Source: Candidatus Obscuribacterales bacterium
GTDB taxonomy: Bacteria; Cyanobacteriota; Vampirovibrionia; Obscuribacterales; Obscuribacteraceae
Reading direction: 5' to 3'
NCBI GenBank assembly: GCA_020054205.1
Contig: JAGVLS010000017.1
Location: forward strand, 1-64,000
DNA: 64,000 nt
Shown: positions 28,286 to 36,793 of the stretch, piece by piece
How positions within the stretch are numbered: the first letter of the stretch is position 1
How the letters are laid out: every line of letters starts with the position of its first letter
Position numbers and translations under genes: made by a program
Notes under the pieces: generated by a model
Database searches by the model: none
The model's input: only the letters and a program-made list of their open reading frames with translations
What the model was told of the DNA's origin: nothing

Positions 28286-28933
28286 TTATTTAACTGAACG
28301 AGCAATTTCTGCAGATAATAAATCTAAATCACGGCGTATATTATCATCATCACTATCATTCATACTGCCGCCTTGAGCTGCATGCATAGAATAATATTTT
28401 CTAGTTATGTCTTTTAGGCGTCGGCTTAGACGAGTATAGTCATTAACGCTAACTTTACTTTTTTCTTTTGATTCATCCAAATATTTTTCTATATCTGAAA
28501 ACATAGTTGAAATAGGCGGTTTAGAAGCTGTGGTAGCACCTTGTTGAACTACAACAATTGGTTGAGCACCATAAGCAACACCAGGTCTTACCATCCAAGG
28601 ATAATAATAGCCAGATGGTGCACGCCAATATCCACCAAAATTGCCAAAACGAAAATAGCCACCGGTAGATGGCACAGGTGCGCCATACGCTGGTGCCCCA
28701 TAGACAGGGGCACCATAAACTGGATATTGCGGAGTACCATAAAATGGTCTTACACCAGGGCGATAATATGGATTTGCATAAGGATTGGCGTATGGATTTA
28801 CTTGTGGATTTAAATAAGGATTAGAACCAGGAGTAATTGTTGTAATACCAGGTTGACTTGTATTAGATTGAGCAAAAGCTGTTGTTGATGCTAATAATAT
28901 TGAAAATACTGACAGCAATAATTGTCTTTTCAT
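28286..28933 (-). CDS. secreted Pro/Tyr/Gly-rich protein
   Basis: A 215-residue protein of unknown function. Signal peptide MKRQLLLSVFSILLASTTAFAQ; then low-complexity repeats of NPY(A/L) (about 40-65) and YGAPVYGAPAYGAP (about 70-90), and a charged helical C-terminus (about 145-215) with SRRLKDITRKYY. The repeats suggest an extended, surface-exposed segment, and the helical end a binding domain. I chose ATG at 28933, which has AAGGA upstream; the frame extends to 28951. Confidence 0.7.
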   Translation of the reverse strand: MKRQLLLSVFSILLASTTAFAQSNTSQPGITTITPGSNPYLNPQVNPYANPYANPYYRPGVRPFYGTPQYPVYGAPVYGAPAYGAPVPSTGGYFRFGNFGGYWRAPSGYYYPWMVRPGVAYGAQPIVVVQQGATTASKPPISTMFSDIEKYLDESKEKSKVSVNDYTRLSRRLKDITRKYYSMHAAQGGSMNDSDDDNIRRDLDLLSAEIARSVK

Positions 28934-29236
28934 AATGTCCTTAATATGCATATATTACCTTTGCCTTAATTTTAACAGATGCAAAAGTGATATTAAGAAC
29001 TTATATATTCAAAATAATATAGGGTAAGCCACTACTTATTAGAGTTCTGCTTATCGTGTCCAAGGATCATAAATATTAAGCAGTGGCAAACCCTTTATAA
29101 ATCAAGCATCAAATGTTGGGGCACTTATAGCTTGAAGGTTTTCAAATGACAGGAACAATTATTGATGTAATTAAATACTAAACAATTAATTTCCAACAAT
29201 GGAATTGGAAAGCAAGCATTTGTAAAAGTTTGCAAT
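28934..29236. other. 303-bp gap, holds a long inverted repeat
   Basis: It lies upstream of the Pro/Tyr/Gly-rich gene and downstream of the small membrane-protein gene, all on the minus strand. Apart from the inverted repeat at 29021-29094 listed separately, I see no gene or RNA. Confidence 0.5.
29021..29094. repeat. imperfect inverted repeat, 18-nt arms
   Basis: AGGGTAAGCCACTACTTA (29021-29038) is nearly complementary to TAAGCAGTGGCAAACCCT (29077-29094), with GCCACT/AGTGGC, CTTA/TAAG and AGGGT/ACCCT as paired blocks and a 38-nt loop. It has no T-run. It could be a structured 5' UTR for the minus-strand gene at 28286-28933 or a remnant of a small inverted-repeat element. Confidence 0.55.
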
Positions 29237-29608
29237 CTAAAACCACTGGAAATTCATTTCTTCAGCTGTTAAATGAACAAGGATTAGACTCCAAAAAGCA
29301 AATAAACCAATAGAGGGTAATTTGAGAGAACCAACATGAGGTAATTGCCCAGCCGTTGATAACGCAATCAATCCTGGAATCATTAGCAAAATACAAAAGA
29401 TGGATAACTTTCTAAATACAGCTAAAAGTGGCACACCAGTTTTATGTTTTTGTTTCCGCAAATAAAGCCCTAATAAGCCAATGAGACAAGCTAATATTAA
29501 TCCATGTACTGCTGCTTCAAAGCCAACCGTACATACAACGATACCAATTGCATGCCAAACATTTGCTATAACAGCATCTAAATTTATACTTTGTACATTA
29601 GTATCCAT
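29237..29608 (-). CDS. small membrane protein after a two-component system
   Basis: A 123-residue protein that I do not recognise. It has three likely membrane helices (about 15-48, 65-84, 100-115) with a basic loop RKQKHKTG between the first and second. It follows the histidine kinase gene by 28 bp in the same direction, so it may be co-transcribed and either a sensor accessory or a target. Confidence 0.6.
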   Translation of the reverse strand: MDTNVQSINLDAVIANVWHAIGIVVCTVGFEAAVHGLILACLIGLLGLYLRKQKHKTGVPLLAVFRKLSIFCILLMIPGLIALSTAGQLPHVGSLKLPSIGLFAFWSLILVHLTAEEMNFQWF

Positions 29609-29636
29609 ACCACAATCCTCATTTGCTTTTATTATT

Positions 29637-31067
29637 CTAGTTTCTGACCAGCTGACCTTCTACAACTTCATTTGCCTGTGGCTCATCACCATCTATATTT
29701 GGAAAACGAACAATTACTTTGGTGCCTTTTCCAGCTTCACTTAATTCAATTTTGGCAGCATGAGCTTCGGCAATTTCCCGTACAATAGCAAGTCCAAGCC
29801 CACTACCAGTTACACGCGAGCCAAGTATTCTGTAAAATCTCTCAAATACTCTTTCTCTTTCGTGTTCAGGAATACCAGGACCATTATCGTCAACAATAAG
29901 TGTTGGACAAAGTTGATTTGCCACCCTGACTGTTACATTACCCCCATCTTGAGTGTATAAGATTGCATTTTCAATCAAATTACAAACAAGATCATGAAGA
30001 CTAGTTGCATCTCCCATGATTGAAACATCATGTCGAGAACCATCAAAGCCTAAATCAATTCCTTTAGCAAGTGCTTGTGAGACTAATTCTCTTGTTGCAT
30101 TGCGAGCTATTAGATTAAGATCTAATTCTTCACGTTTTATTGATTTTAAAGCACTGGGCTCTAGTCTAGCTAGAGCTAGAAGTTGTTGCACAAGCCTTGT
30201 CGCTCTATCGGCACTGGTGCTAATTTGTCTCAATGAATGATGCAAGTCTTTAGGATTATCAACTCGCAAAGCTAATTCAGTTTGTGTTTTTAAACCAGCA
30301 AGTGGAGTTCTCAATTGATGCGCTGCGTTAGCAACAAATCTTTTTTGTGCTTCTCTATCTTCTCGCAAACGTTCAAGCAAGTCATTAATAGCATTTACTA
30401 ACGGTTTTACTTCTTGGGGAGCATCATCTTCAATTACTGGTCGCAAATCGGATGGGCTGCGACTTAAAACAGCATTTTGTAATGTTTTAAGTGGAGCAAG
30501 ACCTCTTGCCACACCAAACCAAACAGCTGCTGCTGCTAGCAAAATCAATAATAATTGCGGTAAAACCACTCCCAATAAAATACTTTGAGTAAGCGCTTCC
30601 CGTCCCAATACAGTTTCAGCTGCTTGAATGACAATATAATGTTTAGAATCAGATGGGATTGGCATTGCAATAGCTACAATTCTAGCTAATCGCTTATTTA
30701 TATAAGCATCACGGAAATCTGGTTCTTCAACAGATATATCATCAAAATCAGGTTTAGGAACTGAAGCATCACCTGATATATACTCTCCTTTTTCAGATAT
30801 GATTTGATAAAACGCCTGATCTTTTTCGTTTTGTTTTAAGATGGCCATAGCAATTGGCGGTAAGTCTAAAATTGGCTTATTGCCATCAAATTGTAATTTG
30901 CTTGCAATAACACGGGCAGAATCTAATAAGCTATCGTCATAAGCACTAGTTGCAAAATCAATTGCTAGAAAATAAGTAATTGCACCAGAGATTAGCCACA
31001 AAGTCATAATTGGTATTAATAACCAACTTAAAAGCTGTTTTCTAATTGATGAAGTAAATGCTTTCAT
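29637..31067 (-). CDS. membrane sensor histidine kinase (QseC/TctE type)
   Basis: A 476-residue two-pass sensor kinase. Seen: membrane helix at about 12-34, a periplasmic region of the 2CSK_N kind (about 36-160), second helix (about 163-185), HAMP-like linker, HisKA with His250 in FVANAAHQLRTPLAG, and HATPase_c with NLIENAILYT, DDNGPGIP, ERFYR and GSGLGLAIV. The N-terminal domain type is common in tricarboxylate and quorum-related kinases, but the signal is unknown. The start overlaps the stop of the response-regulator gene by four bases (ATGA). Confidence 0.93.
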   Translation of the reverse strand: MKAFTSSIRKQLLSWLLIPIMTLWLISGAITYFLAIDFATSAYDDSLLDSARVIASKLQFDGNKPILDLPPIAMAILKQNEKDQAFYQIISEKGEYISGDASVPKPDFDDISVEEPDFRDAYINKRLARIVAIAMPIPSDSKHYIVIQAAETVLGREALTQSILLGVVLPQLLLILLAAAAVWFGVARGLAPLKTLQNAVLSRSPSDLRPVIEDDAPQEVKPLVNAINDLLERLREDREAQKRFVANAAHQLRTPLAGLKTQTELALRVDNPKDLHHSLRQISTSADRATRLVQQLLALARLEPSALKSIKREELDLNLIARNATRELVSQALAKGIDLGFDGSRHDVSIMGDATSLHDLVCNLIENAILYTQDGGNVTVRVANQLCPTLIVDDNGPGIPEHERERVFERFYRILGSRVTGSGLGLAIVREIAEAHAAKIELSEAGKGTKVIVRFPNIDGDEPQANEVVEGQLVRN

Positions 31068-31732
31068 TTATTTTTTTCCAACAAATAACCTAAACCACGG
31101 ATTGTTCGCACACTCAGACCAAAAGGTTCCAGCCGTTTTCTCAATCTATGAATATGAACTTCAATAGCATTGTGGCTAACTTCTTCATCCCATCCATACA
31201 TATGTTCTAGTAATTGTTCTTTACTCACTACACGATTAGGACGTTGCAATAATATCTCAAGTACGGATAATTCTTTTGCCGATAATTCAACTGGTTGGTT
31301 TTCGATATCTAAATGACGATTGATAGTATCAAAACGGATAGGACCATATGAAATTTCAGTTTCAGAGCCATAATTACTGCGTCTAATTAATGCCCGCACA
31401 CGCGCTTCTAATTCTGGCAAATCAAAAGGTTTTGTAATATAGTCATCTGCTCCTAAATTTAAATTGGTAACTCTATCTTCAAGCCCATCACGGGCCGTTA
31501 GAATTAAAACTGGCAATTTTCTGCCACGACCTCTCAATCTTTTTAATACTTCTTGTCCATCAATACCAGGCAAGCCTAAATCAAGAATAACCAAATCAAA
31601 AGGATGAGAAACTAGAGCTTGATCGGCATCATTTCCACTAGTTACTTGATCAACAGCATAACCAAATTGTTTCAATGCTTTAGATATGCCATCTGAAAGC
31701 ACTTCATCATCTTCAGCTAGGAGTATCCGCAT
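31064..31732 (-). CDS. OmpR-family response regulator
   Basis: A 222-residue regulator: receiver domain (about 1-115) with acidic pocket E7/D8/D9, phospho-acceptor Asp51 in LVILDLGLPG, and Lys in TKPF; then a winged-helix DNA-binding domain (about 128-220; VELSAKELSVLEILLQRPNRVVSKEQL). It is the partner of the kinase that starts in its stop codon. The upstream 237-bp space is shared with the divergent aminotransferase operon, which is a candidate target by position only. Confidence 0.95.
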   Translation of the reverse strand: MRILLAEDDEVLSDGISKALKQFGYAVDQVTSGNDADQALVSHPFDLVILDLGLPGIDGQEVLKRLRGRGRKLPVLILTARDGLEDRVTNLNLGADDYITKPFDLPELEARVRALIRRSNYGSETEISYGPIRFDTINRHLDIENQPVELSAKELSVLEILLQRPNRVVSKEQLLEHMYGWDEEVSHNAIEVHIHRLRKRLEPFGLSVRTIRGLGYLLEKNK

Positions 31733-31969
31733 ACGCTAAAAGATTCCTCTTTATAACCCCGCGCACAAGTTTTTATTTGCTTGCCACGTATGGCTAAAAG
31801 AAATATATCACTGGGAACAAAGCAATAATATATGTATAAGCGCCTCTAAAAATAGTCTTAGACATAAGCCTTAAGTAAATTGTAAGTTTCATGAAAGGTC
31901 CAAGGTTTATTTTTAGTTTGGTGTTTTAACGTTTAGTAGATTTAACTTCACATTGTTTTTAGAGGCTTA

Positions 31970-33412
31970 ATGAGCACAAATATCACCCAATCGCAATCTC
32001 AAGCAGTTTCTCAATCGGCACAAATAACTGATTTCAGCCAAGCATCGGAAGATGAATTACTAAAAGTTGAATCAGAAGTTTGTTCATATGGCGATACGGT
32101 TCATTATGCTGAAAAACCAAAGTTTTTCACCAATTGTCAAGGAAGTTATTTGTACGATGGACAAAACACTGAATATTTAGATTTGCAAATGTGGTATTCA
32201 GCCGTCAATTTAGGTTATGCCAACGAACGCATAAATAATGCTTTAAAAAATCAAATTGATAATTTGCCACAGCTTGCCTGTCAATACTTACATAAAGAGA
32301 AAGTGTTATTGGCTGAAAAACTTTCAGGAAGTATAAAACGTAGCTTCAACGAAAAAGGGCGAATTCATTTCAATGTTGGTGGTGCCCAAGCAATTGAAGA
32401 TGCATTAAAATTAGTGAGAAAACATACTGGCAAGAGCCGCATGCTGGCCTTTGAAGGTGGCTACCACGGACGTACACTAGGCGCCTCTGCTATCACTTCA
32501 TCATATAGATATAGAGAAGCTTATGGTGAATTTGGTGATCGAGCAGAATTTGTTCCATTCCCTTATTGTTTCCGCTGCCCTTATGGCAAGAAAAAAGAAA
32601 CTTGTGGCATGTATTGCATAGAACAAATTGAAAGAAAATTTGATCATGAATACACTGGTTGGTGGAATCCAAAAACTCAAAAATCAGAATTTGGTGCTTT
32701 CTTTATTGAAGTAATTCAAGGTACAGGTGGATATATTGCTGCACCCAAAGGTTATTTTGAGCGATTAGCAAAAATCTTAAAAGAAAGAGGCATTTTACTA
32801 ATTGACGATGAAATCCAAATGGGTTTTTTCCGCACCGGTAAGCTTTGGGCATTTGAACATATTAATGCCAAGCCAGATGTATTGGTATTTGGCAAAGCAT
32901 TGACAAATGGTTTAAATCCACTTTCTGGAATTTGGGCTAAAGAAGAGCTTATAACTCCTGAAAAATTTGGACCTGGTTCCACACATTCTACCTTTTCTTC
33001 TAATTCATTGGGTACTGCTACTGGTTTAGAAGTAATGAAAATGTTTGAGGAAGGTAATTGGGAAAAAGAAATAACGGAAAAAGGCAATTACTTTTTGGAT
33101 ATCATCAAAAACCTTCAACGTAAACACAAAGAAATAGGTGATGTTGATGGTACAGGTTTAGCATTACGCATGGAGATGTGTGAAGCTGATGGTTATACAG
33201 CAAGTCGACGACTTGCCGACAAGATGTTCCAATTAGGTTTAGACGGCAATTTAAAAGCCAATGGTAAAACGATGGGGTTAATTTTAGATATTGGTGGTTA
33301 TTACAAAAACGTAGTTACCTTAGCTCCATCTTTAACCATAACTAAAGCCGAGATGGACCAAGCACATGATCTCCTTGATTTAGTTATTACTCAATCGAAA
33401 GCTGAGCTATAA
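31970..33412 (+). CDS. class III PLP-dependent aminotransferase
   Basis: A 480-residue enzyme of the 4-aminobutyrate/acetylornithine aminotransferase group. Seen: DLQMWYSAVNLGY, NVGGAQAIEDALKLVRKHTG, EGGYHGRTLGA, LLIDDEIQMGFFRTGK with the PLP-ring Asp, and the PLP Lys309 in FGKALTNG. A Cys cluster (Cys200, 203, 212, 216) in an inserted loop, CFRCPYGKKKETCGMYC, is like that of GabT-group enzymes. The substrate is unknown. GAGG stands five bases before the ATG. It opens a four-gene operon with a HAD phosphatase, a hydrolase and a small secreted protein. Confidence 0.9.
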   Translation: MSTNITQSQSQAVSQSAQITDFSQASEDELLKVESEVCSYGDTVHYAEKPKFFTNCQGSYLYDGQNTEYLDLQMWYSAVNLGYANERINNALKNQIDNLPQLACQYLHKEKVLLAEKLSGSIKRSFNEKGRIHFNVGGAQAIEDALKLVRKHTGKSRMLAFEGGYHGRTLGASAITSSYRYREAYGEFGDRAEFVPFPYCFRCPYGKKKETCGMYCIEQIERKFDHEYTGWWNPKTQKSEFGAFFIEVIQGTGGYIAAPKGYFERLAKILKERGILLIDDEIQMGFFRTGKLWAFEHINAKPDVLVFGKALTNGLNPLSGIWAKEELITPEKFGPGSTHSTFSSNSLGTATGLEVMKMFEEGNWEKEITEKGNYFLDIIKNLQRKHKEIGDVDGTGLALRMEMCEADGYTASRRLADKMFQLGLDGNLKANGKTMGLILDIGGYYKNVVTLAPSLTITKAEMDQAHDLLDLVITQSKAEL

Positions 33413-33414
33413 GC

Positions 33415-34128
33415 ATGAAAAGAAAATTGCACATATTCTGTGATTTTGATGGCACTATAACAAAAGGCGACACAACAGATTTTCTATTGGAAGAATTAGC
33501 AGATCCCGCCTGGAGAGATGTAGAAAAAGAATGGGAAGCTGGAAAAATTGGCTCAAAAGAATGTATGCAAAAACAAGTCCCATTGATTCGTGGCGGCACG
33601 GAAGCTGTAATTGCAGCTTTGAAGTCTGTCAAAGTTGAACAAAGTTTTGCTCCATTTGCTAATTGGTGCAGACAAAAACAAATACCACTCACAATAGTAA
33701 GCGATGGAATTGATTTTGTTATTAGGCATATTTTGTCTCGCGAAGAAATTCTAGTAAATGGCATTATTGCTAATCATTTGAGTGAAAATGAATTTGGTTA
33801 TTTAAGCCTCTCTTCTCCTAAGCAACCTGGTTATGGTGCCAGCTGCAGCTCTGGTGTGTGCAAGTGCCAAGTGCTAAGCGCTGAGGTAAGCAATCCAGTT
33901 AAAGTTGTAATAGGTGACGGACGTAGTGATTTTTGTTGGGCTCCAGAAGCTGATATATTATTTGCAAAATCAAAGTTATATAGTTATTGCCAAACAAATA
34001 ATATTGCTTGTCGTTCGTTTGCTAATTTCTCCGATATAAGAATGGCACTTGAAGAAATACTTGTTCCTCAAACAGCACAAGAAATTGCTCCTCAATTTGT
34101 ACAAGAATTTCCTGCCTGGGCTTCTTAA
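33415..34128 (+). CDS. MtnX-like HAD phosphatase
   Basis: A 237-residue haloacid-dehalogenase superfamily phosphatase of subclass IB. Asp10 and Asp12 in FCDFDGTI are the nucleophile and acid-base. TIVSDGI gives motif II, and IGDGRSDFCWA motif IV. It resembles MtnX and related phosphatases, but there is no methionine-salvage gene nearby and the Cys run GASCSSGVCKC is a family feature. The start is two bases after the aminotransferase stop, so translation is coupled, and both probably act in one pathway. Confidence 0.85.
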   Translation: MKRKLHIFCDFDGTITKGDTTDFLLEELADPAWRDVEKEWEAGKIGSKECMQKQVPLIRGGTEAVIAALKSVKVEQSFAPFANWCRQKQIPLTIVSDGIDFVIRHILSREEILVNGIIANHLSENEFGYLSLSSPKQPGYGASCSSGVCKCQVLSAEVSNPVKVVIGDGRSDFCWAPEADILFAKSKLYSYCQTNNIACRSFANFSDIRMALEEILVPQTAQEIAPQFVQEFPAWAS

Positions 34129-34143
34129 TTAAATCCGATCAAT

Positions 34144-35595
34144 ATGCATAATTATAATTCTTCTAGCGAATCAGACTTTCAAAATCGCAAAAATCATATT
34201 GGAATATTGCTTTTGCATGGGCTAACTGGCATGCCTTCAGAAATGCGTCCTGTCGAAAAACATTTTCGTCAATTAGGCTATATCGTATCTGCCCCTGTAT
34301 TAGCTGGACATGGAAGTACTAACGATGATTTGCTTAATTGCAAATGGCAAGATTGGCTTTCTGGAGTTTTGCAAGCACGAGACGAGTTATTAGCACAATG
34401 CGAAAAGATAATTATATGTGGACTTTCTATGGGTGCATCACTTGCCACTTTAATTGCCAATGATGAGCGCGTGATAGGCTTAATTTTATTATCTCCTACA
34501 CTTGCCTATGATGGTTCAGGAATTAATAGTCTTCCTAGCCAACGTCATATAAGAAGTCGCATTATACAAAGTATATTGCATCTTACATGCAGCACCTTTC
34601 CGCTTGTAGGCAAGATTTGTTATTGGACAGAAAGTCCACCTTATGGACTACAAGATGAAAGACTACAAAGACAAATAACCAAAGCAATCGAAGCGGCTAA
34701 ACGTGGTGAAAGTAACGAATTTGGCTTATTTAGAACATATTTCACATCCTTACATCAAATGAATTATCTATCCGATGAATTTAGAGCAAAAGCAAAATAT
34801 GTAAAATGTCCAGCGCTCATTATTCATAGTTTAGAAGATACAATTGCCACCATATTTAATGCCACAGAAACTTATGCCAAACTTGGCACAAAAGATAAAT
34901 GTCTAACTTTTTTAACTGGTTGCGATCATGTTATGACATTAGATTTGAAGCGCAAACAAGTGATTAATATAATTGATAATTTTACTCAGCGCGTTGTAAG
35001 TGGCAAAAAAAATAATGAACTAAAACCTGCTGATAACAAACCTTTTTTAACTGTAACTGTCGAACCATTGGTTGAATTCAACGAAACTTTTCATCAATTA
35101 TTTCCGCATGAATCACAATCAGCTAAATTGACTGAATACATGCACAAACTTGGTCCTGAATTTGTAGACTTCCACAGTATTATTGTAAAAAACAACAATA
35201 CTCCCATAATATTATTGCCTACCTTCTTAAGTATAGGCAGACTAAGTAATTCATGGTCAGACTTTGTTGAAAAATCAGCACTTATATTTGGCACACCAGT
35301 CAGATTACTAGCTCGTATAAATTTATTTGGTATTGGCATTACTGAAAAAGAATTGGGTATAGTCGGCATAAGTAATGCAATTGATGCTAATCAAAAAAAT
35401 CAAGCATGGCAATTGTGTTTGAAAGTAACAAAAGCTCTTTCTAATTCGCTTAGAGCAAAAATTGTGTTTTTAAAAGACTTGAATGCAAGCAATTTGGATA
35501 AAATTAAAAGTCCACATTCTTTGCCTATTATAAAAAAACAAGCAAAAGTAGTAAATATAAAACGACTAGAAAAACTTCAAACAAATCGAAAATAA
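34144..35595 (+). CDS. lipase-like alpha/beta hydrolase fused to an acyltransferase-like domain
   Basis: A 483-residue two-part protein without signal peptide. Part one (about 15-280) is a carboxylesterase/monoacylglycerol-lipase fold: oxyanion HGLTG at 25-29, nucleophile Ser95 in GLSMG, an acid in HSLEDTIA and His in GCDHVMT. Part two (about 300-465), with VEFNETFHQLFP, PIILLPTFLS and KIVFLKDLNASN, looks like the first half of a GNAT/FemAB-like acyltransferase family known near such genes, but stops where the second half should begin. The assignment of part two is tentative. It follows the HAD gene by 15 bp. Confidence 0.7.
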   Translation: MHNYNSSSESDFQNRKNHIGILLLHGLTGMPSEMRPVEKHFRQLGYIVSAPVLAGHGSTNDDLLNCKWQDWLSGVLQARDELLAQCEKIIICGLSMGASLATLIANDERVIGLILLSPTLAYDGSGINSLPSQRHIRSRIIQSILHLTCSTFPLVGKICYWTESPPYGLQDERLQRQITKAIEAAKRGESNEFGLFRTYFTSLHQMNYLSDEFRAKAKYVKCPALIIHSLEDTIATIFNATETYAKLGTKDKCLTFLTGCDHVMTLDLKRKQVINIIDNFTQRVVSGKKNNELKPADNKPFLTVTVEPLVEFNETFHQLFPHESQSAKLTEYMHKLGPEFVDFHSIIVKNNNTPIILLPTFLSIGRLSNSWSDFVEKSALIFGTPVRLLARINLFGIGITEKELGIVGISNAIDANQKNQAWQLCLKVTKALSNSLRAKIVFLKDLNASNLDKIKSPHSLPIIKKQAKVVNIKRLEKLQTNRK

Positions 35596-35611
35596 ATTGA
35601 GGTATTTATAA

Positions 35612-35986
35612 ATGGCTTACAAGATTTTCTTTGTCACAATCATAAGTGTTTTTGTGATGAATTTATCTCTTAGCTTAGCAAATGAATTTAAGCGCGAAGA
35701 AATAATGGTAATAAATCTAAATCACGGGGAAAATTCCAGCGGCTCACTTATCGTCAATTCACTAAAAGAAACACGCAAAATGACAAAAGGTCTTGATAAA
35801 GCATTAAGACAAATAGAACAAGTAAATAAAAACTATGCTAAATCTAAAGGACACCCAGACAATAATTATTTGGAAACAAATAATTTGAAAGAAGCATTAG
35901 AAACAGCAAAGCTCTTAGAAAAACAATTACAAGAATCCTTGACCGAATTAAAAGCATCAATACAACAAGCACTAATTAGCAATTAG
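35612..35986 (+). CDS. small secreted coiled-coil protein
   Basis: A 124-residue protein with a signal peptide (cleavage near SLA-NEF) and a helical mature part likely to form a coiled coil (about 50-120; KGLDKALRQIEQVNKNY and ETAKLLEKQLQESLTELKASIQQ). I do not recognise it. It ends the aminotransferase operon, 16 bp after the hydrolase, and its stop touches the stop of the convergent gene (35986/35987). Confidence 0.6.
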   Translation: MAYKIFFVTIISVFVMNLSLSLANEFKREEIMVINLNHGENSSGSLIVNSLKETRKMTKGLDKALRQIEQVNKNYAKSKGHPDNNYLETNNLKEALETAKLLEKQLQESLTELKASIQQALISN

Positions 35987-36691
35987 CTATCTTCGTCTTT
36001 GTCCCATTAATTGATAAGTAACTTTAGCTCGTACTTTGCCTTCATTTGGCTTGACGATAGATATACGTTCAAGCCCAGAGAATTGAGCGCCACCGCCACC
36101 CAGCATCATTACAATTGCTTCTTGAGCCATAGTATTACCAATTTGATGTTGGTAGCGTATCCAGGCAGTGTTTCCTTGTACTTTATCTACAGTCAATTGT
36201 GTTCTTACACCAGTATCTGAAACAATAGAATAACCATTATTAGGATTGCCTTCAATTTGCCAGGTATTACTTGTATTAGGTGCAAAAGCTTGATTAGCTC
36301 CTGCTTGAAATTCAGGAATTGCCTCTACTTTTTGTCTTTGTCCTATTACTTGCCATACTCCTAAAAAATTAACTGGCAAAACTGCTTTTGTTGGAGTTTG
36401 CGGTCGCATAACAGGTGGGGGTGCAACATTTTGATTGATATTAGCTCTTAAATTTTGTTTTGGTGCAATAGGGGCGGCATTTGGTCTCATTGGCTGCCCA
36501 ACCATTTGTGGCGCAGGATAAGATGGATAATCAGCATAACCAGGATTTTCCATTTGATACTTTTGTTCAACACCTAATTTAAAAGGTTCTTTTTGTTCAG
36601 ATTGAGCAAAAGCTATGTTGGAGACATAAGAAGATAGTAAATTGAAAACTATAAACGAATGCAGCGCAAGGCTTTTTGCAGATTGTGCCAT
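35987..36691 (-). CDS. secreted Pro/Asn-rich protein with a beta-rich C-terminus
   Basis: A 234-residue protein of unknown function. Signal peptide up to about FAQS; Pro/Ala/Asn/Gln-rich middle (about 25-115); C-terminal region (about 120-234) with LGVWQVIGQRQKVEA, NTWQIEGNPNNGYSIVSDTGV and the final VRAKVTYQLMGQRRR, which looks like a small lipocalin-like or beta-barrel fold. I chose ATG at 36691, which has GGAGG five bases before it; the frame extends further upstream to 36733. Confidence 0.65.
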   Translation of the reverse strand: MAQSAKSLALHSFIVFNLLSSYVSNIAFAQSEQKEPFKLGVEQKYQMENPGYADYPSYPAPQMVGQPMRPNAAPIAPKQNLRANINQNVAPPPVMRPQTPTKAVLPVNFLGVWQVIGQRQKVEAIPEFQAGANQAFAPNTSNTWQIEGNPNNGYSIVSDTGVRTQLTVDKVQGNTAWIRYQHQIGNTMAQEAIVMMLGGGGAQFSGLERISIVKPNEGKVRAKVTYQLMGQRRR

Positions 36692-36793
36692 TATTGCCTC
36701 CAAATCTTCAGAATTAGTACTTATTCTAACCAATAAAACAAAAATAAAGGCTTCGTTTCATCTTAATTTGTGAAAAAGCCAAATATTTATCTT

